Of a stretch of DNA of 64,000 nucleotides, positions 49,401 to 61,660 are shown piece after piece. The position numbers and the translations under genes are program-made. The DNA comes from Lateolabrax maculatus (lineage: Eukaryota > Chordata > Actinopteri > Acropomatiformes > Lateolabracidae): contig CM062196.1 in the NCBI GenBank assembly GCA_031216445.1, positions 27,510,001 to 27,574,000 on the forward strand, read 5' to 3'. The notes below the pieces were generated by a model, which saw only the letters and a list, made by a program, of their open reading frames with translations, ran no database searches and had not been told where the DNA came from. The first letter of the stretch is position 1, and every line of letters starts with the position of its first letter.

Positions 49401-52039
49401 TCAATGGGGAAATTCAATGTCAGGCCTGGCCTTTGCTGTGCACCTGCTAAAAATGTACCACCACCATTAGATTATTGTCCTATATACGGCCATGCAGTAA
49501 AAGCTTGACATGAGAAAACCAACACTGGTTCGTATTATGGCTTATAGTAATAGTTGTTATGATAATAATGTTAGAAGTTAATGTGACAAGAACTTGTGTA
49601 CGTGCAAATACACTAACAATATGATAATACTATTCATTAACTAAATAATACTCTTAAACAATGAACTATCACTGCTACTACTATGATAACAAACCAAATA
49701 CACTGCTTTTTTACCACACTAATGGTGTAGCTCTAGGGGTGTAAGTTGGATGGTCAGTTGTTTGTTCCACCACTTTGGTCTAGATTGAAGTATCATAACA
49801 GATTGTGGATGGTTTAAGCACAAGTTTAAGTTCTTTATTTGTTACAACAATTACAGTGAAGCAGTCATTGGCAGTGGAAATCTTCAATCTCAGGCTCAAA
49901 CAATATGTATAAAAAAGAAAAAATGCAAGTAAAAGTAAAAAAGAATCTAAGACAAATGTACGGAAGCATATTGCTGCCATGCCACAAAAAGAAAAACAGA
50001 TCTGTATCACGTTATAATGTAAAACGTTTAATGTTACAACAAGATGTTTTTCATGATATCTCTGCCATCCCTCTGGTTCTTTAGCAAAGGAGCAGGGAAC
50101 TGGAACTAGAGCTCCATCCAGTGTCCACAAACCCCTGGATGTAGAGCTGTGGACTCCAGCGGCTTTTGTTTATTTTTTAATGTTTTTGCGGGGGGTTTGG
50201 TGCTCCCGCTTATCTGACAGAGAACCAGACGGAGGGCATGCTAATAACTAAACTAAGATTGTAGCCATGGTAAACATTTCCTGTTAAACTTCAGCATAAT
50301 AGCATTGAGCTCACAAAAGGAATTGCTGGGAACTGGGAATGTTGCGACCAACAATTTACAGCAGAGGTCAAACCCAAACTTCCAATAAAAAGGTGGGTTA
50401 TTCGGAATTCTAAGCATGAAGTAACACTGAGTCATTTGTATTGATCAATAATGGTATCAACTCTGAAAATCAATATCTTTGCTTACAGGTTGTAAAAATC
50501 TTATTTGACCTTATTGTACCTTCAATCAGAGCCTCTAAATAGTCATCCTGAAACATCAAATACGTGACCAGCCACAGTGGAAAAAGATTTTCTTTGAGCC
50601 CCCACTTAAGTGACCTGGCAGTTTGCCTTAAATTTCCCTCCTCCCACTCCTTCTCTGCTTTCTCCTTCATCTTGATCTCCTTTTCCAAGCCTAAGCTTCC
50701 TATCCTCTCCTCCTCTACATAATGTTCTCCACCACTCCAGCCTCCACGGGAATCAATCTTAATGCCAACCATCTGCATTTCAGAGCCTGCTGTTTCCCAT
50801 GCCAGCAGACAATGCTGTTCTTGTATTAGCAGCGCCCAAAAACTGTAGTCTCTACTCCTCCACAGTAACATTTAGGCCACGCATGTTCTCCAAAACTCAG
50901 CGAATGTTGTCAGTCATTGTTCAGCCAAGCATACTATATGTACCACTAGTGCTACCTCCCAGTTATCAGCTCCAGCATCATCAATTCTCACACTACAACA
51001 GATTTTTCTACACTGACAGGCAGACTGATTTTGTAACCCCACTCTTCCTCCTCTGTACTTAAAGCAAGACGAAACCCCTTAGAAAAGCCTCGGCTCCACA
51101 GAGTAAACTCCTCACACCCATACTCCAGCCTGCAGCTTAAATTACACATTGTGAGTCAGGTTTTCACTTCTGTGCTCAGCTAAGTCAAGACAGCGATGAC
51201 TTCACTTAAGCAACAGAGCCATCTGCATATTTAATGTTCACACAGTACTGTTGCACTAATTCATATGTAGTGTAATGAGGAAGCAGATCCCAGCACTAAT
51301 GGGAGATTTAAAGGGAAGAGAGACAACAATAGAGGAGAATCCCTCACCCTCAGCATTCTCTCAGCACACTTGGTGCTCAGCATCAGGATGTGATGGAAGT
51401 GCTCCGACAACACAGTAGATGCCAGGTGCATTTTAATCCCACCAGCCCAGCAAGAAACCTCGGATACTCCAGGGAAATCCTGCTATGCACCTTATCCACA
51501 GGCTCTCAATTTACACGATTTCCAAGTGAAGATGGTGCACAATAATTTAAGGCAATGTCCTATAAAACATCATGGGGCTCTGAGAGGGCAACCCAAACTA
51601 ATCCTTTGCTCCAATACCATAGTAAAGACTTCCTGCAAGAGGGCTTTCACTGACGAGACCAACAGGCTTCTGAAAGGACAGTTCAGTCATGATACTAAAG
51701 GGTTAAGAGTTTGCGTGTCGTCCAAAAACTTTAAAGGCAAAAGTGTTTACTTGAAAGGCAGTACATAAAGTCTGCCGTCACAGAGAGATAATGATATGAG
51801 TATCCACACTGATGAACAATAATGTTCTGCAAACCGTGGTGCAGAGCACACGTTGCACGCTCCAGCTGTGTCTGAAGCTTAGGAAAGTGGATATTGATTG
51901 TTATTGATGGATGAAATAGATATTTTTTTACCTGTTTCTGGTGTATGCTGCTCAGTAAGGACCAAATGAACTTCAGAAACTTCAGTTTGGCACTATGTCT
52001 CAGGTGAAATTACATTTTTTTAATGTGTAATTTGCAGCA

Positions 52040-52295
52040 AAATATTTCGGTATATAAGCGTTTAATAAGGTGACGTGGATGTGACGTCTTGTAAATTCAG
52101 ATGGATTCTGATTGGCTTTCAGTGTTTCAATTATTCATCAAATCACTCTGAAAGTGATCCAAACGATATTTTTCGCCATTGTCGTAATAGTTGTTGTGTG
52201 GACTGCGCCATCCTCTTGAGTTAGAATGATATTTAAAACTATATATTTATACTTATTTTTACAGTTATCATTCTTGGTGTAGACGGCCCTTAATG
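52040..52295. repeat. probable non-autonomous DNA element
   Basis: GGTGACGTGGATGTGACGTC, then TTTTTCGCCATTGTCGTAAT and GGTGTAGACGGCCCTTA look like a fish hAT-type non-autonomous element. Ends and target duplication were not resolved. Confidence 0.4.
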
Positions 52296-53181
52296 GCCCA
52301 ATTTTCAGACAGTTTCTACTTGAAGGCAGTCATGATGTTGCACACACATAGTGACGGCAGTAGATGTGGGTGAGGAGTTTAAGAGGGTGTTTACAAAAGT
52401 GCGGGGGTTTCTAAGGCCATCTGACAACCAACAACACATATAGAGGCCCGTTCACTGATAATGAGCTCTAACTAAACTGGTAACAGTGTAGCTACAGAGC
52501 TTGCACATGTAGCCGTAGCTGATGGCCCCTTAAAAGTGTGACTACATGTCATCTTGCAGACTTACAGTGAACATATTGCCTAGTGTAGTCAGAGTGACAT
52601 TACGGAGACAAAGCTGGGGTGGGCAGGCATGCAGTGGAAGAAGGAGGGAAACGCAAGGGCTGTGCAAACGATCTAAACACAAAACAGGTGCACAGGGGAA
52701 AATGAGAAACACGGGGAAACATGGGGAACACAAGAATCACCGGGACATCTCCTTTGAACCATTAAACTGACAGATTTATCTGTTAACTGTAGACATCAGA
52801 TGCTAAAAATTAATTGACATTAATGGCATTCTCTAATATAAGCCAAAGGACTAAAGATCTTAAGTTCTAATGAGAGGTCTAATAAGAGTATTTAGGTAGC
52901 AGAAGAAAGCCTATAAGTTGGCTTTAAGCTGACCTAAGCAGGAAATTACATCCACTCTTCATGAAATAGTCTAAAACTCTAAGACTTTAGTGTTTGATGG
53001 GGCAGTATAATTCTACCAGGTTGATGCTAACATTGTTCAGGCTTGTCAGCCCTGAGCAGTTAACACACATTGTTGCACAGTACAAGCCAGGCCAGTCAAA
53101 CATGAAGTCAGCCCAGTGGTCCAGTGATCCCACCCCCTGCTCCTCTGTGTCCTCTCACGCTGCCTTTCTTTACCCCTGCAG

Positions 53182-53451
53182 TTCGTCGTGTGCCTCCTCG
53201 TTTCTCAATCCCTCCCACCAATCACGAGGTGATGCCCGGCGGCAGTGTCAACCTTACCTGCGTTGCGGTTGGTGCTCCCATGCCATTTGTCAAGTGGATG
53301 AGTGGTGAGGTGGAGCTGACCCGGGAGGAAGAGATGCCTATTGGCCGCAATGTCCTGGAGCTTACGAACATCCGGCAGTCTTCCAACTACACCTGTGTGG
53401 CCATATCCTCCCTAGGCATGATTGAGACCACGGCCCAGATCACTGTCAAAG
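53182..53451 (+). CDS. ptprf: ptprf exon: Ig-like domain 3
   Basis: This 270-nt exon encodes the whole third Ig domain (90 residues). It starts at VRRVPPRFSIPPTNHEVMPG and has Ig cysteines in NLTC and NYTC and the core tryptophan in VKWM. It ends QITVK, one base into the next codon. NLT and NYT are N-glycosylation sequons. The motifs EVMPGGSVNLTCVAVGAPMP and AISSLGMIE resemble PTPRF more than PTPRD (SPMP, STLGVIE) or PTPRS. The acceptor is CCCCTGCAG at 53181 and the donor GTCAGA at 53452; phase is 1 at both ends. Ig3 links the ligand-binding Ig1-Ig2 unit to the fibronectin stalk. Confidence 0.97.
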
Positions 53452-54623
53452 GTCAGAAACACTCTTCAGACAGTGGAGAAAGTGGCATTAAAACATGTAA
53501 ATACATTTCTCTATAATTACATTTGTTTGGAAAAGATTGAATAAATGGAGCTGAGTGCTAACATTTTCTATTACGACTATATTCAGTGATTTGAGTGTTT
53601 CTTCAGATTTGGTACTGAGGTGAGTCAGGTCTCCAAATAAAAAAACTGTTAGACTGTTAGCAGTAGGCTGGCAGGCTTGTTTTGCTGTTGAGGTGCCTAC
53701 TGATTCATCTCTTATTATTAATATCATTAGGTTATCATATTCATTCCATTTGCTCTTGTCCTGCAGACACTCTTTAATACAGTTGTTCTGAAAGTTGCCT
53801 TTTCATTGGATTCTGATTCAGCATCGCTGGCCAGCTTTGGCTGCCATCAGGTAGCTGCACTGTGAAGCCTACAGCAGTGAAAAATAAAGCATATTTGTCA
53901 GATCGTGAATAATCTAAACTAAAGGAAAAGCTTTGATTTGATGCAGTTTTTTTTTCTTTTTTGATTTTGGACACATACATGGATTGACATTTATTCCGAT
54001 TGTGCTTGTTTTTAATTTTCTGTTTTGTTCATCTGTGTACAAAAATTACGTAATTCAAGGGCACAAATTAAGAAGACTGCGTACACAATTTATGAATGTG
54101 TGCGCATGAATGAGTAATTTTGCTCCATGACATCTAACGGGCTCCATATCAGAATTTAGAATCTGCTTCATTGGCCATGTATGCGTACACATACAAGGAA
54201 TTTGAGAAATAGACAAATAAACAAAAAAAAAGACAACAAAGGTATGCATAAACATTGAACTACTATGTACAAATATAAATTTAAATATATATCCAAAAGT
54301 ATATATATATGAACATAAAACACAATGACAATGGAGCAAATGGATAAAAGCTCTTCTGATGATCTCCTGCTTTGGTTAGGTAGGTTATAGAGGAATTTAC
54401 ATAGGAGTACATGCACATCTGCTTGACAACATAATACATGTGCTCAGCCTGCTGGCCTGGTGCAGATCAGGATAGAGACAGGCTCCGGAATGATAAGTAG
54501 CAGTTAGACTGGCAGTGTTGAAGAGCTCCTTTTACTCAGAGCTTCAGTGTTCTTCCTGCCAGACCATCATGACAGTAGAGACCTGTTTGTCTGACTTGCT
54601 CATCTGTCTCTGCTCTCAAACAG
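53452..54623 (+). other. ptprf: ptprf intron between Ig3 and FNIII-1
   Basis: This 1.17-kb intron starts GTCAGA and ends CAAACAG. Its second half carries the minus-strand LINE 3' tail at 54158-54360. Confidence 0.9.
54158..54360 (-). mobile_element. LINE 3' tail
   Basis: AGAATCTGCTTCATTGGCCA then TACACATACAAGGAATTTGA is the inverse of the L2-like ending seen on the + strand at 59736-59877 (CAAATTTCTTGTATGTG...ATTCTGATTCTG). AT-rich 3' untranslated sequence follows. Confidence 0.7.
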
Positions 54624-55205
54624 CCCTGCCCAAGCAGCCCACCTCCCTCATTGTGACAGAAACCACGGCCACTAGTGTCACCTTGACCTGGGACTCTGGC
54701 AACCCAGAACCGGTGTCTTACTATGTGATCCAGTACCGCGCCAGACTGTCTGACAATGGCTTTCAGGAAGTAGATGGAGTAGCCACAACCCGATACAGCA
54801 TCGGCGGCCTCAGCCCCTTCTCCGAATATGAGTTTCGTGTCATGGCTGTCAACAATGTCGGCCGGGGACCTCCCAGTGGTAATGTGGACACCCGTACAAG
54901 CGAGCAAGCACCCTCATCACCTCCCCTTCACATTCAAGCACGTATGCTTAGCTCCAGCACCATGCTGGTCCAGTGGGAACCTCCGGAGGAGCCCAATGGC
55001 CAAATCCGGGGCTACCGTGTCTACTACAGCTCAGAGCATGACACCCCTCTCAGCGCCTGGCACAAACACAACACAGATGACAGCCAACTCACCACCATCT
55101 CAGGCCTCACCACAGATATCACTTACAGCCTGAGGGTGTTGGGCTTTACCTCTGTAGGAGATGGGCCTCCTTCAGATGTTCTGCAGATCAAGACCCAGCA
55201 GGGAG
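54624..55205 (+). CDS. ptprf: ptprf exon: fibronectin type III domains 1 and 2
   Basis: This 582-nt exon (194 residues) holds two complete FNIII repeats. FNIII-1 runs from ALPKQPTSLIVTETTATSVT through the core tryptophan of LTWDSGNPEPVSYY to YEFRVMAVNNVGRGPPS. FNIII-2 runs from SEQAPSSPPLHIQARMLSSS through MLVQWEPPEEPNGQIRGYRV to YSLRVLGFTSVGDGPPS and ends KTQQG. PTPRF-specific traits include IVTETTATSVTLTW, QAPSSPP, STMLVQWEPPEEPNG and AWHKHNTD; PTPRD and PTPRS differ at these points. The acceptor is CAAACAG at 54623 and the donor GTGAGA at 55206; both ends are phase 1. In mammalian LAR the first two FNIII domains bind the synaptic adhesion protein NGL-3, so this exon probably carries that surface. 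Confidence 0.97.
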
Positions 55206-55519
55206 GTGAGAACATCCTCACTACCGTATGTCACTGCAAAGCACAAGAAAACTCTGAAGTCATTATTGGCACATTGTATTTTAAGCAGTATGCCACAGGG
55301 CATTTAGATTTTTGCTGGGTCTTTTTGTGACAACAGAAATAGTGCTGTGATGGAAGAATTATTCAGATCATTTACTTAAGTAAAAGTAGAAATTTCACAA
55401 TGTAAAAATAACATGTAAAAGTCCTGTATTCACAGTGTTACTTAAAGCTGTATTCATTGATTCGTTTTAGCCACTTAGATGCAGTGAAACAAACATTGAC
55501 ATTTTATCACCATATAAAG

Positions 55520-55680
55520 TTGTTATGGCAAATATGTTAGCAAACAGTTGCCTATTTACAAGTTAGTAAGTCTAACATTCACTCTCCTTTAGCTCTGGTT
55601 TGGTCTCCACCGGTTCCTGAGAAAAGTATCTGGCTCTTTAGCTTGATGTTGTGCTTTCTTCACCACCTAGTCACTAACTT
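55520..55680 (+). repeat. dispersed repeat, copy A
   Basis: GGCAAATATGTTAGCAAACA, ATTCACTCTCCTTTAGCTCT and GGTCTCCACCGGTTCCTGAG recur with changes at 57437-57650 in the same intron and orientation. Confidence 0.7.
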
Positions 55681-57436
55681 TAGCTGTGTCCCAGTTCCAT
55701 ACTGTACACTAACTCTGAGAAACTGTTGGATATTTAATGTATTCCCACCAGAAAAGTATATTCCAAACAGCTAGTATGCATACTTGAAAACACTTTTTGA
55801 CTGTGTTGTCAATATACATAATTATCCCACAATGCAATGCTCAAAGGAAATTGGGGGGGCTACTCACAACATTTAAAAATTGTTAATAAATTATGGATAA
55901 TGGTCAGACAGCTACAAAAGAATCTAAGAAAACTAAAAATACGTATTACATTATTACATTTTATTTACATCCCAGTTTGATTGAAATCCATCAGCACATA
56001 TATTTCTTTTGGATATACTAACTGCAAAAACAGTATATTATAACAAATAGTTTAGAGTAAATGCAAATAGTTACATTGCACTTCTGGTGCTGAGGATATC
56101 AGAAAACATTAAGACCAACAAAACTAGCAGTGCGACATAACCAGCAGTCTACAGCTAATTGTCATCTACACTGCTACATGTAATTTAGATTGATCCCTGG
56201 CCATTTGCATCAAACATCACATGTATGTGTGTTTGTAATGGACCAATGCAACTTATTGGTAGCAGCAGAACTGCATGGGATAAATTTAGTCACACTATGT
56301 TACACTTCCATTATGTTGAAATTGCAGCTGTAATGTGAAACATAAATCTGTCACACATAATTTATTGTACAAGGAGTATGTGTGTAATATGAAGGTCTCA
56401 CACACTTTATTCTCAAGGACAAGTGGCTACATGCATGTAGAGGAATAATAATAGTTTTTTATTCACAGAGAGCCTGTTTTTCAGTGTTCTTCTCAGCTTA
56501 CTGCACTGACTGCAATAGAAAATAAAGCCTCCCAAATTCAGCTGACCCACTTTATTTATTTGTGTAATAGAGTTCAGCACCTCTCGAGGCTGACATCAGT
56601 CCAGTCTTTTAACCGTTGTTTTATCAGCACATCACTGTGTTTAATGTAAAACCTTATCAAGTCATGCCAGCTATTATGTGGCTGTCCACTATGTCATATC
56701 ATTGTGAGCAATGGGATGTTTGACTGAGGTCAGGCAAAGAATCAATGGTTTATCATTGGCAACTTCTGTATGAGTCATCTTCTATGGAGAGTCTTTCAAA
56801 GCAACCTAAGGAAGCATTTGATTATAAAAAGAATCCCTGCAACAGAACAAAGTCCCATCCTCACTGACCTTGACTCTTTAGATTCACCTTCTATTTGATG
56901 TAGTGATGCTTACTGCTGCTTATAGCTTCATTTGTTGGCACTCATCAGTAATTTGTATGCTCAAATAATATAACTCATGTGCACAAATTACTTAATTTGT
57001 ACCCTTGGTTGAACAGTGTTAAGATGTTGTTCGAGAGTTGCACTTATTAGCTTTGGTCTAGTATGGGGACACTAACACATTTCTGAATTAATTCCCTAAT
57101 GTAAGTAAATGTAAAAGTTTAATCTGGCTATAATCTTAGACTAATTAGGCTCAGGTTGAAGTTGGATGACACTAAGCTAGGGATTACTTACTACTGAACG
57201 TTATGTACTAATAAACTGATAGGGTGTACATTTTCCCACAGGTTGGACAAAAGTAGAAGGAGAGGGGACTGTGTGCCCACACCCACACTGCCCTGAGAAG
57301 AGCTCTAATCAAAAAAGTGAAAACAGCTGTGTCAGTGTACTGTGGTGTATTGGGGCTTTAAAGCTGCATTTTTTCAGCCTGTGGGACAGTGGAACAAGCT
57401 GAACACACAACACTGACATATAATCACAGTTTATAT

Positions 57437-57650
57437 GGCAAATGTGTTAGCAAACAGATGCCTATATACACATCCAAAGACACTGAGCAACATGTCATGT
57501 TTGTGTCCACATGATGAGGGTTAGGGGGTTAGGGTTATGTAATTCTAATATTCACTCTCCAATTAGCTCTATTGTGGTCTCCACCAACTCCTTAGAAAAT
57601 ATCTGTCTCTTTAGCTGCTAAATGCTCCATTAAGTTCAGCAGCTAGTCTC
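57437..57650 (+). repeat. dispersed repeat, copy B
   Basis: GGCAAATGTGTTAGCAAACA, ATTCACTCTCCAATTAGCTC and GTGGTCTCCACCAACTCCTT match copy A, with about 50 bp of additional sequence between the first two blocks. Confidence 0.7.
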
Positions 57651-58362
57651 TTAACTTTTTCTGCCTGCTGTTTGGTGTCAGTGTGCCAACTATGTGTAAT
57701 GGAAACTATCTGAAGTAAGGAAATGTTTGTGTTTTTTTTTTTTCTTTCATTTTTTATATGTCTTGAAACATATATCATATACCATATATAATATCATGTC
57801 TTGCACAAAACAGGTGCAGGTTGGGATGGTTGCTGCTTTCTGGACCCATCTCAGCTCCAGTGTACTTTGCTAGAATTAGGCTTTTCAGGCTCCAGTAACT
57901 GACAAAGGTGGTAGCAAATAATAAAGCCAAGACCGAGCTTCAAACTGCCAGAAAATACTGGGTGTGATGTCACCCAGTAGTTTCTGGTAGTATAGTATAG
58001 TCTGGCTGTAATAATGGTGTTTGTAGAAGCTGTGCCCTGCCACATGAGCATAACACACCTCAGTAAATTCCTGGCAGTCATTGACATGAGACACCTGTTA
58101 ATAGTAGTAGTTAGTCTGATTTTTAGTTTCCTGACATCATTACAGGATTTCAAGGTGATGACATGCTTTATAATTCTTCAGCTTGGTTGCTGTTCTGAAT
58201 ACTGATGAGTATTGTCTCCAGCATGTCTCCTAATACTGGGCTTATCTATGCCTGGCCTCCCACTTCACCTCCTCTTCTTACTTTGTATTTCCACCTTTGA
58301 ATACACTTCTCTGTCTCTGTTCCTGTCTTTTAGTCTCTTCATCTCTTTGTTTCTGCCTCCAG

Positions 58363-58499
58363 TTCCAGCTCAGCCGTCTGGTTTTGAGGCCGAGGCCGAG
58401 CTGGACTCCCGCATCATGCTATCATGGCTTTGGCCTGTCCAGGAAGCCATCCTTACCTTTGAACTGCTCTTCTGGGAGGCCAACAATCCCACAGACCAG
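58363..58499 (+). CDS. ptprf: ptprf exon: first half of FNIII domain 3
   Basis: This 137-nt exon continues KTQQG|VPAQPSGFEAEAELDSRIM, then LSWLWPVQEAILTFELLFWE and ends at NNPTDQ. The VPAQP opening and the LSWL.P.QE...YEL-type core match FNIII-3 of PTPRF (VPGQP in PTPRD and PTPRS). The acceptor is CTGCCTCCAG at 58362. It enters in phase 1 and leaves in phase 0 at GTAAAT (58500). It is separated from its partner exon by only 203 bp. Confidence 0.95.
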
Positions 58500-58605
58500 G
58501 TAAATACCACCTTGAAAAACACTTACCTTCCAGGTAGTTTTGTGGGTATGGATTTTACTCTTAAATTGTGTACAATATATTTCTTTGTTGTGTGTATGTT
58601 TCTTA

Positions 58606-58608
<3 letters not shown>

Positions 58609-58646
<38 letters not shown>
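58609..58646. repeat. (GT)19 microsatellite in a 203-bp intron
   Basis: An uninterrupted GT tract of 38 bp sits between the two FNIII-3 exons, 56 bp before the acceptor. Confidence 0.97.
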
Positions 58647-58649
<3 letters not shown>

Positions 58650-58702
58650 GAATGTATATGTTTCATGGCCTTCATGATGTAATGGTTTTTATCTCTCCAC
58701 AG

Positions 58703-58847
58703 CATCATGTCACTTTTGACCCAGCAGGCTTCTATGCAGTGGATGGTCTAAAGCCAGATACACTCTACATGTTTTCCCTCGCAGCAAGATCTGACATGGG
58801 TTTAGGAGTCTTTACTCAGCCTATTGAGGCCAGAACTGCCCAATCCA
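58703..58847 (+). CDS. ptprf: ptprf exon: second half of FNIII domain 3
   Basis: This 145-nt exon starts in phase 0 at HHVTFDPAGFYAVDGLKPDT and continues LYMFSLAARSDMGLGVFTQP, ending IEARTAQS plus one base. LAARSDMGxGVFT...IEARTAQS is the PTPRF form; PTPRD and PTPRS have LAARSPQGLGA. The acceptor is CTCCACAG at 58702 and the donor GTAAGT at 58848, leaving phase 1. Together with 58363-58499 it makes a 94-residue FNIII domain. The FNIII-4 exon expected next is not found before 64000. Confidence 0.96.
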
Positions 58848-59032
58848 GTAAGTACTGCAGCCTTCTGATGTCACTTTAGTTCAGGTTATTTGGTCCGGAT
58901 GAAAAGAAAAACTGATCAGTTGGTACCTTTTTAGTTCTGGTCCATTTTATGTTTCAACTAACTTATTACAAATTAACTAAGAGGAGTAAACATGAGGTTA
59001 TATTGACTGACAGGTAAGTCATTCATTGGACA

Positions 59033-59392
59033 GTGTTGTCATCCTGCGTCATCAGCGCTACATGGACACTATGAGAAATCAAGGCTGTAGTACTCGAGCA
59101 TGTGTGTATGTGTGACCATCCCCTCCCTCTCCTACTAACTCCCCAGCTGTAAGAAGTATCGGATTATACCATGTGTAATGTTGCAGAGGTAAATAATGTA
59201 GGTGCAAAAGGGGTGTTGTCATCCTGCGTCATCAGTGCTACATGGACACTATGAGAAATCGAGGCTGTAGTACTCAAGCGTGTGTGTGTGTGTGACCATC
59301 CCCTCCCTCTCCTACTAACCTCCCAGCTGTAAGAAGTATCGGATTATACTATGTGTAATGTTGCAGAGATAAATAATGTAGGTGCAAATGGG
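59033..59392. repeat. 180-bp tandem duplication
   Basis: Two adjacent units, 59033-59212 and 59213-59392, both begin GTGTTGTCATCCTGCGTCAT and share CTACATGGACACTATGAGAA and GTAAGAAGTATCGGATTATA. They differ at scattered bases only. Confidence 0.95.
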
Positions 59393-59735
59393 GGCGTTCG
59401 GGTTAAATATTAGAAATAATAAAAAAAGATGAAATAATAATGATTTAATAATTAATTATTATCAAATAGCATAACTAGGGCATCACATGAAACTTTAATT
59501 AATAATTAAATCAGTAACTACAACCAAAATTACCATATCAGTTAGCAAAGGTTGAAAGGTTTTGGAGTTCTAAATAGTAAAGGTTGGCAGCATTCACTCT
59601 TGGGCAACATTACATTTATTTAAAAGATAAGAGTAAAAAATAGGCAATCTAACTTAATATACTAAACCTAAAGAACCAAATGGGGTGTGTGTCTGTGTGT
59701 GTATGTGTCAAGGTAACATGGTAACATTGGTAACA

Positions 59736-59877
59736 TTGCACCTTGCACTACTTGTCTTGTCTGTACTTGTCTGTAATTGTCTGTACTTGTTATGCACCAA
59801 TACACCACAGCAAATTTCTTGTATGTGAAAACCTACTTGGCAATAAACCCAATTCTGATTCTGATTCTGATTCTGAA
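59736..59877 (+). mobile_element. LINE 3' end with TTCTGA tail
   Basis: CTTGCACTACTTGTC, TGTACTTGT repeats, CAAATTTCTTGTATGTG and GGCAATAAACCC lead into tandem TTCTGA units (about 59855-59877). This is the usual ending of L2-like fish LINEs. Only the 3' end remains. Confidence 0.8.
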
Positions 59878-61599
59878 CATGAGCCTTGTGTAAGCAGGGA
59901 AACGGCAGCAGCTTCAGGCCGTCAGTGTCCACACAGTTCAGGCATGGTATCAAGGACATTAATTTGTCATTTTGCAACACAGGGTTGCACAACAAAATAA
60001 AGGTTGTAGCCCCTTCATGCCACACACATAAAACATATATACAGATAATTACATTAGAATAGAATAAGATATATTGAAAAAAAACATTATTTACATAATG
60101 TTATTGGTCAAGCTGGTCTGTCTGGTTGGTAGATGCCGTTGGCAGTGATCGTCTCAAAGTCCACTGCTCTTAATCCAAACCTTGCACCTCCTTTTTTAAT
60201 GGTGTATTTCTGTCATAAGTAATATGTATTTTAACAATAAAGGTGAAAAAAATATGGCAGTGTTCAGAGCCCAACACGCAATCACTGTGCAGGAAACTGA
60301 AGAAAAATTAACTGTCAGCGTAAAAATAGGCTTTAGGTTGCATTGAGATGCAGCTGTCTAATGTGTGTGAGAGGGATGACTGAAAAACGACTCAACTGTG
60401 TAGATACGCTGGGATACTGGCGGGATGCAGATGAATGCACAGAGCAGTTTAATGTTTTGTTGAGACAAAGCTTCACCAACTTTTACACTTTAGACTTACC
60501 AAAAAACATTTTTTCATATTTAGGTTCTTTTTTTGCTTTTCTATTTAGATTTTTCTATTTACCAACTCAAAGTGTGCATGTAAACAAGTGGATGGAAACA
60601 AATGAAAAAAGCATCCGCACACTGAAATCTGTGCAAAAATCTCTTTCATTTGCATGCTTAGAACTTGCTGTACCTCAGCTATGTCTACTCTCGGGTGAGC
60701 TGTGTATTTTTCCCTATTTTGCAATGTTCTAAAAGAAGAAAGCTTTTAGCATGATGCATTAAAATGCTTGTGAAGTGGGAGTAGTGACTGTAGAGGAGTG
60801 AGAGTCCATAAATCTTTAATTAAACTGTAGCTTAACTTAGCTGTCGTGATTTCCTTGTTGCATTTGGGTGATTCAAGCACACACACATTAAGGAATGTGT
60901 TTTATGGTTTTAGACATTACTCATTTATAGTATAATGAATTCAATGAATATTAATGTATACCTAGGTGAATTTCAAAGAGAGGTTGGCGGATTTGTGACT
61001 CTTGATGTCATTTTTTTTCGTTGTTGTCAGGCATTGCACATCGCACATTTTGACACATAGTCTAATAAAGGCACTGGGTCAATACATACAGCATATTATG
61101 ATATTACAAAAAGAAGACACTGCTGCACAGAGACATGTCACATGACAAACTATTAGCGTGCTGATGTGCAGGACTTTGAATTCTCCTGTTCGATCACTGA
61201 TCCCATATTGATAGTAACACTATTCTTCAGATCTTTACATTTCCTGGGAAGGAAGGGTTATGGCTGGTTAGTTTGGTTTGATTAAGCAGGCTTAATTACT
61301 TTGGTCTAAGTTAGGTTAAGGTTTTGTTCATGGTTTTGCTTACTTAACTGTACAAAAGCAATGAGCCTAAACATAAACTGAATTTCTTAGAATGCATCTG
61401 ACAAAAACCTTAAATTTAGTTTGTACTGTTGAGAATGTTTGATGAGGTCGGGCTGCTGTATTACACCCCAGGCTGTTTAATCACCACTCATCAGCCACAA
61501 AAAGAGTTGACCATTCTTTAACTTTGTCAGGCATCAACCATCAGATGTACACAGAGAGTACAAAGAAATAACATCCAGGCTTTGACAACATATAAATCA

Positions 61600-61660
61600 G
61601 TGGTTCCCAACCTGTGGGTCTGGAAACCTCCAAAGGGGTACCAACATCAATCTAGACCAA
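61600..61660. repeat. possible dispersed repeat fragment
   Basis: CAGTGGTTCCCAACCTGTGG and CTCCAAAGGGGT resemble the end of a widespread vertebrate DNA-transposon repeat. Short and degenerate. Confidence 0.4.

Larger units (their letters stand above)
37326..53181 (+). other. ptprf: large ptprf intron between Ig2 and Ig3
   Basis: This intron is 15.9 kb (or 7.2 + 8.7 kb if the 44500 micro-exon is used). It contains several DNA-transposon-like elements, listed separately, and a purine-rich stretch at 40200-40760 that I cannot classify. Nothing recognisable was seen in about 37700-40100, 43100-44300, 46500-52000 and 52300-53100 beyond simple repeats such as (ATT)n near 48565. Confidence 0.85.
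55206..58362 (+). other. ptprf: ptprf intron between FNIII-2 and FNIII-3
   Basis: This 3.2-kb intron holds two related dispersed-repeat fragments in the same orientation (55520-55680 and 57437-57650). The rest is AT-rich without a supportable feature. Confidence 0.9.

Noticed and set aside
50099..50112. AG-bounded AGCTCCATCCAG as an alternative 12-nt meB exon
   Set aside because: No GT donor in register after 12 nt, and it lacks the R-E ending.
50470..50871. 133-codon minus-strand open frame
   Set aside because: K/E-rich composition comes from a pyrimidine-rich plus strand; nothing recognisable, probably chance.
59033..59392. Direct repeats that could suggest a CRISPR array
   Set aside because: Only two units of 180 bp, directly adjacent with no spacers, in a vertebrate intron; a simple tandem duplication.
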